Assembly (NCBI GenBank): GCA_036504215.1
Contig: DASXVO010000035.1
Location: 62,001 to 126,000 of the forward strand
Direction of reading: 5' to 3'
Source: Vicinamibacterales bacterium
GTDB taxonomy: Bacteria; Acidobacteriota; Vicinamibacteria; Vicinamibacterales; Fen-181
DNA: 64,000 bases
Shown here: piece after piece, positions 1 to 8,437 of the stretch
How positions within the stretch are numbered: position 1 is the first letter of the stretch
Layout of the letters: every line of letters starts with the position of its first letter
The notes under the pieces: model-generated
Seen by the model: the letters and a program-made list of their open reading frames with translations, nothing else
The model's database searches: none
Told to the model about the DNA's origin: nothing
Program-made: the position numbers and the translations under genes

Positions 1-464
1 ATCGATCGGCCGGTGAGATCGACGCGCTGAAGCAGGGCCGTGCACAGTCGAGTGCTCGCGTGATGGCCGGTGCCGAAACCCATCGACGGCTGGATGCGGA
101 CCACGATCATCGGACGTCCCGAGTACGCCGAAGCTGCCGGGACGTTCCATGGCGGCGCGATGATGACGCGTCCGACCGAAACCGGACCCAGGGTTTCCTG
201 GCTCCGCCGCGCCCAGTCCTCGTCTTCCACGTCAATCGGTTCCAGCGCGAGCCCGCGTCCGACCGTTGTCGGCAGGGCTGCCTCGGCGCGGTCACGGTCC
301 GCGGCGGACGCGAAGAACACGCGCCAGCCGGCGTCGTGCTCCTGGATCGCTGTGGGATGGAAATCGTCGAGAGCGGCGGAGAGCAACTCTTCGAGTGCGC
401 ACGGACCGGCCGCAGAGGCAGGGGTGAAACGGATGCTCAGTGCCGGCCAGGTCTTAGACGACAT
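1..464 (-). CDS. prmA: Ribosomal protein L11 methyltransferase, N-terminal part (cut by window edge)
   Basis: PrmA trimethylates ribosomal protein L11 with S-adenosylmethionine in the cytoplasm. Reading the minus strand from the ATG at 464 gives an open frame of about 154 codons that runs off the left edge. It contains the PrmA hallmarks DEDWARRSQ and, near the edge, PSMGFGTGHHASTRLC, the family's GTGxHxST/TT SAM-binding segment. The gene begins 10 nt after the dnaJ stop, so it is the last visible gene of hrcA-grpE-dnaJ-prmA, an arrangement common in many bacteria. Only the N-terminal part of the protein, up to motif I of the methyltransferase fold, is visible. Confidence 0.9.
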   Translation of the reverse strand, partial: MSSKTWPALSIRFTPASAAGPCALEELLSAALDDFHPTAIQEHDAGWRVFFASAADRDRAEAALPTTVGRGLALEPIDVEDEDWARRSQETLGPVSVGRVIIAPPWNVPAASAYSGRPMIVVRIQPSMGFGTGHHASTRLCTALLQRVDLTGRS

Positions 465-474
465 CCTCGTCCCG

Positions 475-1623
475 TCAGCTGAAGATGTCCTTCACGCGAT
501 CGAATACGGTCTTGTCGGCATCGCCGTTCTCGTATTTCGGCGCCTTCAACTTCTCCAGGGGCATCGCCTTCGCCAGTTGTTCGAGCAGATGCCGCTGGTC
601 CCGCGTGAGCTTCTTCGGGGTGACCACGTCGACGACCACGTGCAGGTCGCCGCGACCGTGACCGGTCACGCTCGGCATCCCCTTGCCCCGCAGCCGAAAG
701 ACGTGGCCGCTCTGCGTGCCCTCCGGCACGGTCAGTTTCTCCTCGTCGCCGAGCGTCGGCACTGCGATGTCGCCGCCGAGCGCGAGGATGGGGAAGGTCA
801 CCGGCACGCGGCAGTAGAGATCGTCGCCGTCGCGCTTGAAGATTGGGTGGTCCTGGACCTGCACGACAACGTAGAGATCGCCGGACGGCCCGCCCGCGGA
901 CCCGGCCTCGCCCTCGCCGTAGAGCCGCAGGCGCTGCCCGCTCGCGATTCCGGCGGGAATCCGGACGGTCAGCTTTCGCTGTCTGGCGACGTGTCCGTGC
1001 CCGCGGCACTCGCTGCAGGCCTTGGTGATGATCCGTCCCACGCCGCCGCACTGCCGGCACGTCTGGGCAACGGTGAAGAAGCCCTGTTGGTAGCGAATCT
1101 GGCCTCGCCCGCCGCAGTGCGGGCACACGGCCGGTGCCGACCCTGGGGCCGACCCCGATCCCTTGCAGGTCTCGCACGTTTCCTGACGCGGAATCTGGAC
1201 GGACGTCTCCAGTCCGGTGGCCGACTCCTCGAAGCTGATCTCGAGGTCGTAGCGCAGGTCGGAACCGCGTTGCGGGCCGCTCCGACGGCCGCCGCCGCCG
1301 AAGAAGTCGCCAAATCCGAAGATGTCGCGCAGGCCACCGAAGATGTCGCCGAAGTCCGCGAAGATAGTCGGGTCGAACCCTCCCGGGCCGGCAGCCGAGT
1401 TGACGCCAGCGTGACCGTAGTGGTCGTACGCAGCCCTCTTCTCGGAATCGGCGAGGATGGCGTACGCTTCCGCCGCCTCCTTGAACTTCTCTTCGGCCTC
1501 AGCATTTCCGGGGTTGCGGTCGGGATGGAATTTCAGCGCCAGCTTCCGGTAGGCGCTCTTGATGTCCTGGTCGCCCGCGTCCCTCGACACGCCGAGTATC
1601 TCGTAGTAATCGCGCTTGGTCAC
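475..1623 (-). CDS. dnaJ: Chaperone protein DnaJ (Hsp40)
   Basis: Co-chaperone that delivers unfolded clients to DnaK and stimulates its ATPase. The 382-residue protein has the full type I layout: J domain at residues 1-70 ([20 protein letters not shown], then HPD in [10 protein letters not shown]), a short G/F-rich linker with repeated GDIFGG-like segments, a zinc-binding region of four CxxCxGxG repeats ([32 protein letters not shown]), and the C-terminal substrate-binding domains. The start codon is GTG and overlaps the grpE stop by 4 nt (GTGA), indicating translational coupling. It is expected to be under the HrcA/CIRCE control seen upstream of hrcA. Confidence 0.97.
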   Translation of the reverse strand: MTKRDYYEILGVSRDAGDQDIKSAYRKLALKFHPDRNPGNAEAEEKFKEAAEAYAILADSEKRAAYDHYGHAGVNSAAGPGGFDPTIFADFGDIFGGLRDIFGFGDFFGGGGRRSGPQRGSDLRYDLEISFEESATGLETSVQIPRQETCETCKGSGSAPGSAPAVCPHCGGRGQIRYQQGFFTVAQTCRQCGGVGRIITKACSECRGHGHVARQRKLTVRIPAGIASGQRLRLYGEGEAGSAGGPSGDLYVVVQVQDHPIFKRDGDDLYCRVPVTFPILALGGDIAVPTLGDEEKLTVPEGTQSGHVFRLRGKGMPSVTGHGRGDLHVVVDVVTPKKLTRDQRHLLEQLAKAMPLEKLKAPKYENGDADKTVFDRVKDIFS

Positions 1624-2183
1624 GCCTTGGCTACCTTCACCATTGTCGGGCGCAGCAGGCGCTCGCCGTGCATGTAGCCGCGCCGGACCTCTTCGATGAC
1701 CTCACCTTCGTCACGCCCGGGACTGGTCTCGTACGTGATCGCCTGGTGAAACCTCGGATCGAACGGCTTGCCGGCAGCTTCGATCGGCGTGACGCCACGA
1801 CGCGTGAGGAAATCGAGGAGCTGCTTGTAGATCAGCTCCACCCCTTGCCGATACGTCTCCGCCTCCGGTCCGGCCTCCGTCTTCAGCGCGCGCTCGAAGT
1901 CGTCCACGATGGGCAGCAGCGCCTCGAGGACATCGCCGGTCGCCAAGTGAACGGTCTCACGCCGCTCGCGATCGGTGCGCTTGCGATAGTTGTCGAACTC
2001 GGCCGTCTTGCGCAGCAGCCGATCGTAGTAGTCGTCGCGCTCTCGGGAGAGCGCGTCCACGTCGAGTGCCGGTGCCGGTTCCGTCTGGGGGGCCTGGGCG
2101 TCTTCGACCGGTCCGGTGGCAGCGCCGGCCGGGGATTCCTGGTGTTCGCGATCCTGGGGCATAACTCCGTTTCCAGCCAGCAT
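1620..2183 (-). CDS. grpE: Nucleotide exchange factor GrpE
   Basis: Nucleotide exchange factor of the DnaK chaperone cycle. The 187-residue product has an acidic, Pro/Ala-rich N-terminus (about residues 1-45), a long helix starting near [20 protein letters not shown], and the C-terminal beta-wing with the family signature around [20 protein letters not shown]. The ATG at 2183 overlaps the hrcA stop (TAATG). A second possible start is the Met at residue 8. The gene sits second in the heat-shock operon; dnaK itself is not in this window. Confidence 0.95.
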   Translation of the reverse strand: MLAGNGVMPQDREHQESPAGAATGPVEDAQAPQTEPAPALDVDALSRERDDYYDRLLRKTAEFDNYRKRTDRERRETVHLATGDVLEALLPIVDDFERALKTEAGPEAETYRQGVELIYKQLLDFLTRRGVTPIEAAGKPFDPRFHQAITYETSPGRDEGEVIEEVRRGYMHGERLLRPTMVKVAKA

Positions 2184-3232
2184 TACCCGCCGCTCTGCAG
2201 CAGGCGGGTCACCGCCCTGGCGGCGCTGTCCACGATGGCGATGGCGCGCGAGTAACGCATGCGCGTCGGGCCGAGCACGCCGATCGTGCCGCGGCGGTCG
2301 CCGTCATTGTAGGTGGCAGCCACGAGGCTGAACTCACTCATCTCCGGCGCCGAGTGTTCGGTGCCGATGATGACGGTCAGGCCCGGGCCTTCGAGATACT
2401 CCGAGAGGAGCCGCACCAGCCGGTGCTTCTCCTCGATCATTTTGAGCAGCGTCCGTAGCGTGCCGAGCGAGACGCGTCCGCCCTCCGCGGTCTCGTCCAA
2501 AAGCGTCGCGGCTCCCTCGATGAACAGCACGTGCTGGTCCGGCATCGAGGTGAACGCCGATTCCGCGAGGCGCAGTGCACGCGACAGGAGGGCGTCGTAG
2601 AGCGTGCGCTCCTCGCCCAGCCGGTCGAGCACCGCCGCGCGCACCTGGTTCAGTGGCATGCCGGCGAACTGCTCGTTGAGGTAGTTTGCGGCCTGGTGCA
2701 ACTCGGTCAGCGGCAGCCGTTCGCCGATGTCCACGACCTTGTTCGTCACCTGACCGCGGCGCATCACGACGACGACCAGCACCTTCGTCTCGGCCAGCGG
2801 GACGAAGTCGATCTGCTCGAACGCCGCCTCCACACCAGGCCCCACCGCGAACCCGATGTGATGCGACGCCTCGGACAGGACGTGCGAGACGGTCGTCAGG
2901 GCGACATCCATCAGTGCCGGGCTGCCCGCCTGCGCCAGCAACTGGGCCTCGACACCGGGCGCCCGACCGGGGCGCTTCGTGTCCAGCAGCATGTCCACGT
3001 AGCAGCGGTAGCCGAGGTCGGTCGGCACCCGCCCGGCCGATGTGTGGGGCTGGTAGACGTAGCCCTGCTCCTCGAGCGCCACGAGGACGTTGCGGACCGT
3101 GGCGGAGGACAGACCGAAGCCTCCACGCTTGACCAGCGTCGCCGACGCGACCGGTTCGCCGGTCTCGACGTACTCGCCGACCAGTGCCGCGAGGATTCGT
3201 CGTGAGCGTTCGGAAAGCCTGGAAGTTGCCAT
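2183..3232 (-). CDS. hrcA: Heat-inducible transcription repressor HrcA
   Basis: HrcA represses class I heat-shock genes by binding CIRCE elements and is matured by GroEL. From the ATG at 3232 the protein is about 349 residues: a winged-helix domain in the first ~75 residues (LSERSRRILAALVGEYVETG, then GLSSATVRNVLVALEEQGYV), followed by the GAF-like and dimerisation region ending in VLGPTRMRYSRAIAIVDSAA. An in-frame upstream start at 3295 would lie upstream of the TATAAT box and CIRCE, so it cannot be on that transcript; the 3232 start also matches the usual family N-terminus. The gene leads the operon and is autoregulated through the adjoining CIRCE. Confidence 0.95.
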   Translation of the reverse strand: MATSRLSERSRRILAALVGEYVETGEPVASATLVKRGGFGLSSATVRNVLVALEEQGYVYQPHTSAGRVPTDLGYRCYVDMLLDTKRPGRAPGVEAQLLAQAGSPALMDVALTTVSHVLSEASHHIGFAVGPGVEAAFEQIDFVPLAETKVLVVVVMRRGQVTNKVVDIGERLPLTELHQAANYLNEQFAGMPLNQVRAAVLDRLGEERTLYDALLSRALRLAESAFTSMPDQHVLFIEGAATLLDETAEGGRVSLGTLRTLLKMIEEKHRLVRLLSEYLEGPGLTVIIGTEHSAPEMSEFSLVAATYNDGDRRGTIGVLGPTRMRYSRAIAIVDSAARAVTRLLQSGG

Positions 3233-3258
3233 TAGCAGTCGAAACAAGAGAGTGCTAA
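3232..3258 (-). promoter_or_regulatory. CIRCE operator (HrcA binding site) abutting the hrcA start codon
   Basis: Read on the plus strand: TTAGCAGTC, a 9-nt spacer, then GAGTGCTAA. This matches the CIRCE consensus TTAGCACTC-N9-GAGTGCTAA with a single mismatch in the left arm. On the minus strand the last base of the element is the A of the hrcA ATG, so the whole short 5' leader is operator and there is no separate Shine-Dalgarno sequence. Confidence 0.95.
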
Positions 3259-3263
3259 CCGTT

Positions 3264-3269
3264 ATTATA
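3264..3269 (-). promoter_or_regulatory. -10 box of the hrcA-grpE-dnaJ promoter
   Basis: A perfect TATAAT on the minus strand lies 5 bp upstream of CIRCE. The best -35 candidate is GCGACA, 16 bp upstream (3286-3291), which is weak. Transcription is predicted to start at the outer edge of CIRCE, giving a leader of about 25 nt. This fits the usual housekeeping-sigma promoter repressed by HrcA. Confidence 0.75.
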
Positions 3270-3324
3270 CACGATCCGCCGACGCTGTCGCCCAAGTCCC
3301 AGAATTACAACGAGTAAGAGCAGA

Positions 3325-4170
3325 TCATGAGTTTGCCGCCCCGGAAGGCAGGCGCGAGCGAAGCGCGACGGCGGCGACATGCGGCTCGGCGATGCGGCCG
3401 GACCGGACGGCGACGAGTTCGGCCGTGATGCTGAGGGCGATTTCCGCGGGTGTGACCGCGCCGATATCCAGGCCGATCGGCGCGTGGATGTCAGCCAACC
3501 GGGCCGCCGGCACGCCTTCCCCGCGCAGGGCATCGAAGATCCGCAGAACTTTCGCCCGGCTGCCGATCAGGCCGAGATAGCGCCACTCCTGACCGGCGAG
3601 GGCCCGGACCGCCTGATGGTCGCCGCGATGGCCGCGCGTCACCACCACGAAGTACGAGCCCGGCGGGAATTCCGTCCGGGCCAGCCATTCCGGGATGTCG
3701 TCCACGACGATCTCGGCGTCAGGAAAGCGTTCGGGGTTCGCGAACTTGTCGCGGTCGTCAATGACGTGCACCCGGAACCCCACGTGATGCGCAGCCCGCG
3801 CCACTTCGGCCGAGACGTGTCCCGCGCCGATCAGGAAAAGGTGGGGTGCAGCCTCCAACGGTTCGATGAAGACCTCCATCTGGCCTCCGCAGATCAACCC
3901 GGATTCGGCGGCCAACTCGTCGTTCAGGTCGTACCGGACGAGTTGCGGCCGATGGGCCCTGATGGCCTCGCGCGCCTTGCCCGCCGCGTCGTTCTCGTAG
4001 CAGCCGCCGCCGATCGTCCCGACCGTGTGGCCGTCCTCGAACACGATCATCTTGGCGCCGACGCGCTGAGGAGTCGAGCCGCTGGTTCCCACGATGGTGA
4101 CGAGAGCCGCGCGCTCACCGCGCCCGACGACGTCGGCAGCGATGCGGAAGATGTCCGGATCCATGGCCAT
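3325..4170 (-). CDS. XdhC/CoxI-family protein (molybdoenzyme maturation factor)
   Basis: XdhC-family proteins bind molybdenum cofactor and help insert it, in sulfurated form, into xanthine-dehydrogenase-type enzymes. From the ATG at 4170 the protein is 281 residues. The N-terminal XdhC domain includes GTSGSTPQRVGAKMIVFEDG and GTIGGGCYE (about residues 20-60); the C-terminal Rossmann domain has LFLIGAGHVSAEVARAAHHV and ends with the family segment IGLDIGAVTPAEIALSITAE. A GTG at 4242 would extend it by 24 unlikely residues and overlap the upstream gene by 20 nt. No xanthine dehydrogenase or Mo-hydroxylase gene lies nearby, so the client enzyme is unknown. Confidence 0.87.
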   Translation of the reverse strand: MAMDPDIFRIAADVVGRGERAALVTIVGTSGSTPQRVGAKMIVFEDGHTVGTIGGGCYENDAAGKAREAIRAHRPQLVRYDLNDELAAESGLICGGQMEVFIEPLEAAPHLFLIGAGHVSAEVARAAHHVGFRVHVIDDRDKFANPERFPDAEIVVDDIPEWLARTEFPPGSYFVVVTRGHRGDHQAVRALAGQEWRYLGLIGSRAKVLRIFDALRGEGVPAARLADIHAPIGLDIGAVTPAEIALSITAELVAVRSGRIAEPHVAAVALRSRLPSGAANS

Positions 4171-4222
4171 TGGCGTTTCCGGTTCTGGCGAGCCACGCTC
4201 GTCGGTCTGAGGCAGGGCCTCG

Positions 4223-6583
4223 TCAAAACTTGTGCAAGTCACATTGCTCGACCGGTTCGGTGCCCGGGAAGAACGCCTCGCGGAAGACGCGCGGACAGCC
4301 GGGAACGGCGAGCTTCCCGTTGTCGCGATCGATCTCGGCGTACACCATGCCTCCGGGCTCGGCGAGCGGCACGTTGGCGTGGCCGGCGAGCGCTCCGATC
4401 ATGAAGCTCGTCCAGATCGGCAGGGCCGCTTGCGAGCCGCTCAGTCCGAGTGCCGTGTTGTCGTCGAAGCCGACCCAGACGACGGTGAGCAACTCGGGCG
4501 TGAATCCCACGAACCAGGCGTCGCGCAAGTCGTTCGTCGTGCCGGTCTTTCCCGCGGCATCGAGCGCAAAGCCCGCGCCCCGCACGCCGGCCCCCGTCCC
4601 CTCGTTGACGACGCTCCGCATCATGTTCGCCACGAGGAAGGCCGTTTCCGGCCTCGACACGGGCCGCGTGGCTGGCGCTTGCGGCTTCACCGCCTCGCGG
4701 TAGTCCGCGTTGATCTGCAGGATGGCCCGCAGCGGCCGTAGCTGGCCGAGGTTCGGAAAGACCGTGTACGCCGTCGCAATCTCGAATGGCGTGGCTTCGA
4801 ATGCGCCGAGGGCAATCGACGGATATGGCTTGGGCACCATGGATGGTCCCACCCGTTTCCAGACATCCGACACCATGTCGTAGCCAATCATCTCGGCCAC
4901 CTTCACCGTCGCGCAGTTCCGCGAGTGGGCCAGGGCGCGGCGCAGGGTGATGGGGCCCTCGTACGTGTCCTCGTAGTTCCGCGGCTCGTACGCCTGGTCC
5001 TCGAACCAGAACGTCGTCTGCTCATCGTCGACGACGGTCGCCGGGGTCAGATCCTTGCGGCCTTCGTCTGCGGCCTTCTCGAAGGCGGCGAGATAGACGA
5101 ACGGCTTGAACACCGAGCCGGGTTGGCGACGCGCGGTCGTGACGCGGTTGTACTGCGACTGGTTGTAGGAACGGCCGCCGACCCACGCGAGAATTTCGCC
5201 CGTCCGAGGATCGATGGCGATGAGGGCCGCCTGCGGCGGCTGCGCCGGACGGCGCTTCCGTTTCGACAGCAGGTCGTCCACCTTCAGCAAACCCTCGCGC
5301 ACGGCGTCCTGCGCCAGGCGCTGCAGGTGCAGATCGAGTGTCGTGAAGATCTCGATGCGCTGCGTGGACCGGGCGATGGCCGGGAACTGCTCGTCGATTT
5401 GCTGGCCGATCAGGTCGACGAAATACGGCGCCTCGGCTTCGAGCGCGCGGGGGACCGTGACGAGCGGGTCCTGCGACGCCGCATGAGCCTGTTCGGGCCC
5501 GATGAAGTGCGCCTGCACCATCTCCTGCAGCACGACGTTGCGCCGATCGCGTGCGCGCTGCGGCTGGGTGAACGGCGACAGGTAGTAGGGGGAATGGATG
5601 ACCCCGGCCATCGTGGCCGCTTCCGCGAGGCTGAGGTTGTAGACATCCTTGCCGAAGAAGAGCCGTGCGCCCTCCGCCACACCGTGGATCGCGAACGACC
5701 CGCGCTGGCCCAGGTAGACCTCGTTTAGATAGAACTCGAGGATCTCGTCCTTCGATGCCCGCCGCTCGAGGACGAGCGCCATGAACTGCTCGGTGATCTT
5801 CCGCTTGTACGACTTCTCCTTCGGGTTGGCCATCACCGACGCGAGGAAGGTGTTCTTCACGAGCTGCTGCGTGATCGTGCTGCCGCCGGCGAGGTACGGC
5901 TTGTCGCCGGTGATGTTGGTGATGGCGGCGCCGACGATGCCAATCGGATCCACGCCGGGATGCTCGTAGAACCGGCGGTCCTCGATCGCGAGCACCGCGT
6001 TGACGACGTGCGGCGGGATTTGCCTCAGGCGCACCTGGCGCCGCTTCTCGCGCTCACCCGACATCAGCGCCGTCAGGAGCGGCGGTTCGAGTGTGACGCT
6101 GTCCTTGACGCCCGTCGCCATCACCTCGACCTTCTGGACGTGGTCGCCTTGCGGCTGTGGCGGGCCGCCCGCTCTGGCGGCCAGCGGGCGGTCGAACGTG
6201 GCCCTGACCGCCTTGCCGGCAACGTTGCCCCCGCGCGCGATCAGCGAGACGGCGTTCTCGGTGACGCTGAATTCGCCAGGCTTCGTGGGCGTCCTGCGCG
6301 CGGCGTATCCGAGGTCGTTCAGACGATCGACGAGTTGCTGTTCGGTCAGGGCCTGGCCGCGTCGCAGTTCCATCGGTCGTGCATACACACGCGGAAGCAC
6401 GCGCTCACGTTCGCCGTGCAGGCGCGCATCCACCAATTGCGAGAAGACCGTGTAGTAGTAGACGGCGGCGATGCCCAGCGCGAGCGCAGGCAGACCACAG
6501 ACGATCGCGAGGGTCAGCAGCCATCGGCGCCGCCGCTTCGGCCGGGGGGCTGTTGTCTTCGCCGAGGAACGTGTAGCTCTCAC
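4223..6583 (-). CDS. mrcB: Class A penicillin-binding protein (PBP1b-like), glycosyltransferase/transpeptidase
   Basis: Bifunctional peptidoglycan synthase anchored in the inner membrane. The 786-residue protein, with a GTG start, has a basic cytoplasmic tail, one membrane segment (about residues 21-45), a UB2H-like region (RVYARPMELRRGQALTEQQL) as in E. coli PBP1b, a GT51 domain with EDRRFYEHPGVDPIGI and GGSTITQQLVKN, and a transpeptidase domain with SxxK in PGSVFKPF, SxN in HSRNCATVKV and KTG in AGKTGTTNDLRDAW. All catalytic motifs are present. The C-terminus is Cys-containing (VEQCDLHKF), which is unremarkable. The downstream XdhC-like gene shows no functional link. Confidence 0.94.
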   Translation of the reverse strand: MRATRSSAKTTAPRPKRRRRWLLTLAIVCGLPALALGIAAVYYYTVFSQLVDARLHGERERVLPRVYARPMELRRGQALTEQQLVDRLNDLGYAARRTPTKPGEFSVTENAVSLIARGGNVAGKAVRATFDRPLAARAGGPPQPQGDHVQKVEVMATGVKDSVTLEPPLLTALMSGEREKRRQVRLRQIPPHVVNAVLAIEDRRFYEHPGVDPIGIVGAAITNITGDKPYLAGGSTITQQLVKNTFLASVMANPKEKSYKRKITEQFMALVLERRASKDEILEFYLNEVYLGQRGSFAIHGVAEGARLFFGKDVYNLSLAEAATMAGVIHSPYYLSPFTQPQRARDRRNVVLQEMVQAHFIGPEQAHAASQDPLVTVPRALEAEAPYFVDLIGQQIDEQFPAIARSTQRIEIFTTLDLHLQRLAQDAVREGLLKVDDLLSKRKRRPAQPPQAALIAIDPRTGEILAWVGGRSYNQSQYNRVTTARRQPGSVFKPFVYLAAFEKAADEGRKDLTPATVVDDEQTTFWFEDQAYEPRNYEDTYEGPITLRRALAHSRNCATVKVAEMIGYDMVSDVWKRVGPSMVPKPYPSIALGAFEATPFEIATAYTVFPNLGQLRPLRAILQINADYREAVKPQAPATRPVSRPETAFLVANMMRSVVNEGTGAGVRGAGFALDAAGKTGTTNDLRDAWFVGFTPELLTVVWVGFDDNTALGLSGSQAALPIWTSFMIGALAGHANVPLAEPGGMVYAEIDRDNGKLAVPGCPRVFREAFFPGTEPVEQCDLHKF

Positions 6584-6665
6584 AGGAATACCAAATGGAG
6601 AAGGCAGAATGCAGAACGTCCGATGCGAGACGATGTGCGGGCCGAGGGCCGTCGCGGGCGCATCG

Positions 6666-8312
6666 TCAGATCGTCATGATCCAGTGCTTGCCCAGGTCGA
6701 GAGGCAACTCCTCGTGCAGGCGATCGACGAGCGCCGGGCCGTAGCGGTTCAGGAAGTAGACGAAACCAACGCTGCGCTCCTGCGGGTGACCGCCGGGAAA
6801 CGCCTGGGCGCGCGTTCGTGCGAACTGGCGCCGCAGGGTATCGTCCCGCCGCTTGGCGGCCTGGACGATCTTGCCGTGCAGAGCCTGCAGGTCGTGCTGC
6901 ATGCGGCCCAGCGCGGACCGCGTCGCGCCCTCGAGTGTCGGATCGACCGACGGCACGGCGGCCGCCAGGGCGCCCATGCTCGAGTCCACGGTCCGAGTCG
7001 TGGACTCGAACGCGGCCTCGACCGACCTCGGCAGCTGGCTCTCGAGCAGGCGATTGAGCGTGCTCTCATCGTCGGGCTGAAGCGATTCGAGCGCCACGTC
7101 GTAGCGGGCGAGGAACTTCGCGGCCGCCGAGTCGAGCAGGGTGATAGAGGCACGCGGGAACATCAGCGGCGCCGGCACGGAGAACCGCTCGTAGACCGGC
7201 TTGAGTTGCCCGAGGTAGGCCAGTTCGTTCGGTCCCGCCACGTAACAGATGGTCGGGAACAGCGTGTCCTGCACGACGGGGCGCAGCAACACGTTCGGGC
7301 TGAACATCTCGGGCTGGCGTTCGGCTTGCGCCACGAGCGTGCCGACCGGGACGTCGGTCGCTCCAACCACGAAATGCCCGTCGCGAAAGTGAATCGTCTG
7401 TCGGACACCGTCGAGTCGAAACAGCGCGACGTTGTCCTCGTGCGAGACGACCTGCGCGTGATAGCCCAGCGCGACGAGCGCGTCGCCCGATTCCCTCGCG
7501 CGCCGGGTCGTTTCGGTCGGCGACTGGAGTTCCTGAACGAAGATCCGACGGGCGAGCGCCTTGGTCGCCGGCTCCGACGAGTCGTAGACAACGAGACCGA
7601 AGTGGCCGAGGACCGACTCGAGCCACTGGCCGAACGCCTGCGACATGCTGGCGCCCGGGCGGTAGGCCTTCGAGAGCCCCTCGATCAGCGCGTCGGTGAA
7701 ATCGGTACCGGGCAGAACGGCCTTCAGTCCTTCGATGGCCGCGAAGATCGACGGGTCGAGCCGCACCGAGGCCACCGGTTCCTGTCCGGCGGTGGGCGGC
7801 GTGCCGAGCGTGATCGTCTCCCGGCGCAACTCGGCGTCGAGCACCGGGCAGGAGCTGACCTCGTCCCAGTCGTGGTCTTCGGATTCCACCCAGAAGACCG
7901 GCACGACCGGAACGCCGTGATCGCGCGAGACACGGGCTGCCAGCTTGATGGCCGTCAGGGCCTTGAGCAGCGTGAAGAGCGGGCCGCCGAACAGGCCGGC
8001 TTGCTGCCCCGTGACGATCGCGACCGCGGCCGGGTCGCCGAGCCGGCGTGCGGCCATGCGCGCGGCCGCCGGTGCGCCGCGTTGTTCCTGTTGCGCCGCG
8101 ATCGCCGCGACCACATGGTCACGCTCGCGGGGATGCGCCTGCGCGCGGGCAATCGCCGCCGGCCACGCCGCCGGATCGGCCGGATTGCCGGCGAAAAACG
8201 GCGCCAGAGCTGTGAAGTTGTAAGCGTAGTCGGCCGCGAGCCGCCGAATCCAGGGGAACCGGCGAATGTCTGCTGCTGATCGCAGCGCGGACGACGAAAC
8301 GGGTATTGTCAC
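6666..8312 (-). CDS. bshC: Putative cysteine ligase BshC (bacillithiol biosynthesis)
   Basis: BshC joins cysteine to glucosaminyl-malate in the last step of bacillithiol synthesis. The 548-residue frame from the GTG at 8312 carries the family core TGQQAGLFGGPLFTLLKALT (about residues 100-125) and VFWVESEDHDWDEV, and later NVLLRPVVQDTLFPTICYVA and GPNELAYLGQLKPVYERF. The length fits BshC (around 540 residues). The frame remains open to 8444, but that would collide with the divergent gene starting at 8438; the exact start is therefore uncertain. bshA and bshB are not in the window. Confidence 0.9.
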   Translation of the reverse strand: MTIPVSSSALRSAADIRRFPWIRRLAADYAYNFTALAPFFAGNPADPAAWPAAIARAQAHPRERDHVVAAIAAQQEQRGAPAAARMAARRLGDPAAVAIVTGQQAGLFGGPLFTLLKALTAIKLAARVSRDHGVPVVPVFWVESEDHDWDEVSSCPVLDAELRRETITLGTPPTAGQEPVASVRLDPSIFAAIEGLKAVLPGTDFTDALIEGLSKAYRPGASMSQAFGQWLESVLGHFGLVVYDSSEPATKALARRIFVQELQSPTETTRRARESGDALVALGYHAQVVSHEDNVALFRLDGVRQTIHFRDGHFVVGATDVPVGTLVAQAERQPEMFSPNVLLRPVVQDTLFPTICYVAGPNELAYLGQLKPVYERFSVPAPLMFPRASITLLDSAAAKFLARYDVALESLQPDDESTLNRLLESQLPRSVEAAFESTTRTVDSSMGALAAAVPSVDPTLEGATRSALGRMQHDLQALHGKIVQAAKRRDDTLRRQFARTRAQAFPGGHPQERSVGFVYFLNRYGPALVDRLHEELPLDLGKHWIMTI

Positions 8313-8437
8313 GTCGAATGGCACCAGTAGGGTTACTCTCGCAGAGCGTCGGGAGTGTGTCAAGCGAGCGAGGCCGACAACTCGTTGAACCCCCGGGGGT
8401 TCAATGTTAGCATCAGTGAAACGTTCTCGAGGAGCGA

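Noticed and set aside
3233-3295. Upstream start for hrcA giving 21 extra residues
   Set aside because: It lies at or beyond the -35/-10 region and CIRCE, so it would not be on the regulated transcript, and the extra residues are unlike the family N-terminus.
6471-8279. A 602-residue plus-strand frame opposite bshC
   Set aside because: Arg/Glu-rich low-information sequence antisense to a recognisable BshC; no motif.
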